Assembly (NCBI GenBank): GCA_945787925.1
Contig: CALZJY010000114.1
Location: 1 to 6,700, forward strand
Length of the DNA: 6,700 bases
Source of the DNA: an uncultured Anaerosporobacter sp.
Lineage (GTDB): Bacteria; Bacillota; Clostridia; Lachnospirales; Lachnospiraceae
Direction of reading: 5' to 3'
The position numbers and the translations under genes are program-made. The notes beneath the pieces are model-generated. The model ran no database searches. It saw only the letters and a list, made by a program, of their open reading frames with translations, and was not told the origin of the DNA. Shown here in pieces: positions 5,771-6,700 of this stretch (position 1 is the stretch's first letter; the number at the start of each line of letters is the position of its first letter).

Positions 5771-5799
5771 TTGAGAAAAGAAGGGGGACGTGATATAGT
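5771..5799 (+). promoter_or_regulatory. Sigma-A promoter with extended -10 for the HD-domain gene
   Basis: TTGAGA (5771-5776, five of six to TTGACA) is separated by exactly 17 bases from TATAGT (5794-5799, five of six to TATAAT). TG stands at 5791-5792, the extended -10 position. Transcription should begin near 5806, about 30 bases before the ATG. GGTAT (5804-5808) and ATACC (5817-5821) could pair as a weak 5-bp hairpin just before the AGGAGG at 5822-5827. The promoter makes the HD gene a separate transcription unit, although read-through from the regulator is possible because no terminator lies between. Confidence 0.75.
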
Positions 5800-5836
5800 A
5801 ATTGGTATTTAGAGATATACCAGGAGGATAAGAACT

Positions 5837-6367
5837 ATGAGCACGATAACAACATTCACAGGAAAAGCATTTGACCCAGTCAATCCAGAAGCAGAGCTAA
5901 TTGATATTGTAGATATTGCCCATGCCCTTTCCATGCTTTGTAGAGCAAATGGACATGTAAGACAGTTTTATACAGTAGGACAACATTCCATTGCATGTTG
6001 TCTAGAAGCAAAAGCAAGAAAGTATTCCAAGCGAGTTCAGCTTGCTTGCCTACTTCATGATGCTAGTGAGGCATATTTAAGCGATATCACTCGTCCAATC
6101 AAGCCAATGTTAAAAGAATATCTTGCACTGGAAGACAAGTTGCAAACAGTAATTTGGAATGTGTTCTTAGGAGAGCCATTAACAGAAGAAGAAATCAAAC
6201 AAGTATTTGAAATTGATGATGATATGTTATCCTACGAGTTTTTAAAACTTATGCCGAAGAATTTATCTGACCGTCATGAAAATTTAGTAAACAAACCAAC
6301 CTTAGAAGTAGAGAGTCCATCCGATGTGGAACAAAAACTGATTGCCTTAGCAAAGGAATTAAGATAG
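5837..6367 (+). CDS. HD-domain phosphohydrolase
   Basis: The 176-residue cytoplasmic protein shows the HD-superfamily metal-binding pattern: His50 (V-G-Q-H-S-I), His74-Asp75 (L-L-H-D-A-S-E-A-Y) and a later Asp at 127-129 (I-D-D-D). It opens with the subfamily block T-F-T-G-K-A-F-D-P, then D-I-A-H-A-L-S and C-R-A-N-G-H, and has S-D-I-T-R-P-I-K after the HD pair. Relatives of this short type occur in bacterial chromosomes and phages and are annotated as phosphohydrolases related to YfbR-like 5'-nucleotidases. A nucleotide or deoxynucleotide monophosphate is thus a reasonable but unproven substrate. The start is supported by AGGAGG (5822-5827) nine bases upstream. It has its own promoter and a strong terminator, so it is probably a single-gene unit, functionally separate from the sulfur operon before it. 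Confidence 0.85.
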   Translation: MSTITTFTGKAFDPVNPEAELIDIVDIAHALSMLCRANGHVRQFYTVGQHSIACCLEAKARKYSKRVQLACLLHDASEAYLSDITRPIKPMLKEYLALEDKLQTVIWNVFLGEPLTEEEIKQVFEIDDDMLSYEFLKLMPKNLSDRHENLVNKPTLEVESPSDVEQKLIALAKELR

Positions 6368-6371
6368 AACG

Positions 6372-6409
6372 AAAGCCCTAGTACGATCCGCTGGGGCTTT
6401 TATATTTTT
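6372..6409 (+). terminator. Intrinsic terminator of the HD-domain gene
   Basis: AAAGCCCTAG (6372-6381) pairs with CTGGGGCTTT (6391-6400) over ten positions with one wobble, around a nine-base loop. A T-rich tail follows (TTTTATATTTTT, 6398-6409). It begins five bases after the stop codon and is a textbook rho-independent terminator. Confidence 0.92.
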
Positions 6410-6465
6410 CTAGAATTAGGGAACGCTAGTTGTTATGAGTGAAGCTGATAGCTAGGAGGTAGACG

Positions 6466-6700
6466 ATGAGTGAGTTGATTAATAATCGTGAACAGCGAAA
6501 AGAAACGTTAAAATCCATCATACGTCAATTACATGAAGGAAAATCCGTAGATGAGGTAAAACATGAGTTTGAATCTGTATTTCAAGGAGTAGCAGCATCC
6601 GAAATATCGGAAGCAGAGGCAGCTCTTGTGATGGAGGGAATCCCAGTAGAGGAAATTCAAAACTTATGTGATGTACATGCCGCCGTATTTAAAGGATCGG
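6466..6700 (+). CDS. DUF438-domain protein, N-terminal part (3' partial)
   Basis: The first 78 residues are visible and the frame is open at the right edge. The ATG is set by TAGGAGGT, with AGGAGG at 6454-6459. The sequence matches the DUF438 N-terminal domain: a basic helix (K-E-T-L-K-S-I-I-R-Q-L-H-E-G), the V-D-E-V-K segment, A-S-E-I-S-E-A-E, and the block G-I-P-V-E-E-I-Q, L-C-D-V-H-A-A-V-F-K-G. In known family members this domain is commonly followed by a hemerythrin-like HHE domain and a PAS domain, and the protein is suspected of sensing oxygen, nitric oxide or redox state. Those parts would lie beyond the window and are not seen. It sits after the terminator of the HD gene; no convincing promoter was found in the short gap. 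Confidence 0.85.
   Translation, partial: MSELINNREQRKETLKSIIRQLHEGKSVDEVKHEFESVFQGVAASEISEAEAALVMEGIPVEEIQNLCDVHAAVFKGS

Overview
The window looks like chromosome of a low-to-moderate GC Gram-positive anaerobe of the class Clostridia, most likely a Lachnospiraceae member. The grounds are strong AGGAGG-type ribosome binding sites before nearly every gene, a GapN-type aldehyde dehydrogenase, a DUF438 protein, a UvrD-like helicase with a C-terminal iron-sulfur-type nuclease tail, and a Clostridia-style lipoprotein. The family assignment is inference; no rRNA or other phylogenetic marker is present. No tRNA, rRNA, CRISPR array, insertion sequence or phage module was seen.

Layout. (1) Bases 1-371 are the 3' end of a helicase/nuclease gene, followed by a 21-bp hairpin (381-426). 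(2) Bases 472-1106 are a broken alpha/beta hydrolase gene: an out-of-frame internal deletion near 753 has removed the nucleophile serine region. (3) Bases 1138-1563, on the minus strand, encode a small AT-rich lipoprotein with a good candidate ECF-sigma promoter (TGAAAC, 17 bp, CGTC). (4) Bases 1774-3860 hold gapN (non-phosphorylating, NADP-dependent glyceraldehyde-3-phosphate dehydrogenase) followed by a CatA-like acetyltransferase, probably co-transcribed.

(5) Bases 3861-5729 are the most interesting part. This is a tight three-gene operon of two half-size YeeE/YedE-family membrane proteins (sulfur-compound transport family) and a Crp/Fnr-family regulator. In front lies a perfect 15-bp palindrome, TGTGACAAAGTCACA, centred about 41 bp upstream of the start predicted from a perfect TATAAT that has no recognisable -35 box. 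The regulator's recognition helix carries the Arg-Glu-x3-Arg set that reads TGTGA in CRP, and its effector domain has a C-x5-C pair. The simplest reading is a self-activating circuit controlling uptake of a sulfur species, with a cysteine-based sensor. The single-base shortening of the operator spacer is a caveat.

(6) Bases 5837-6367 encode an HD-domain phosphohydrolase with its own strong sigma-A promoter and a canonical intrinsic terminator. (7) From 6466 to the window edge is the start of a DUF438 protein.

Intergenic stretches are short; the longest (about 210 bases, 1564-1773) is described below.
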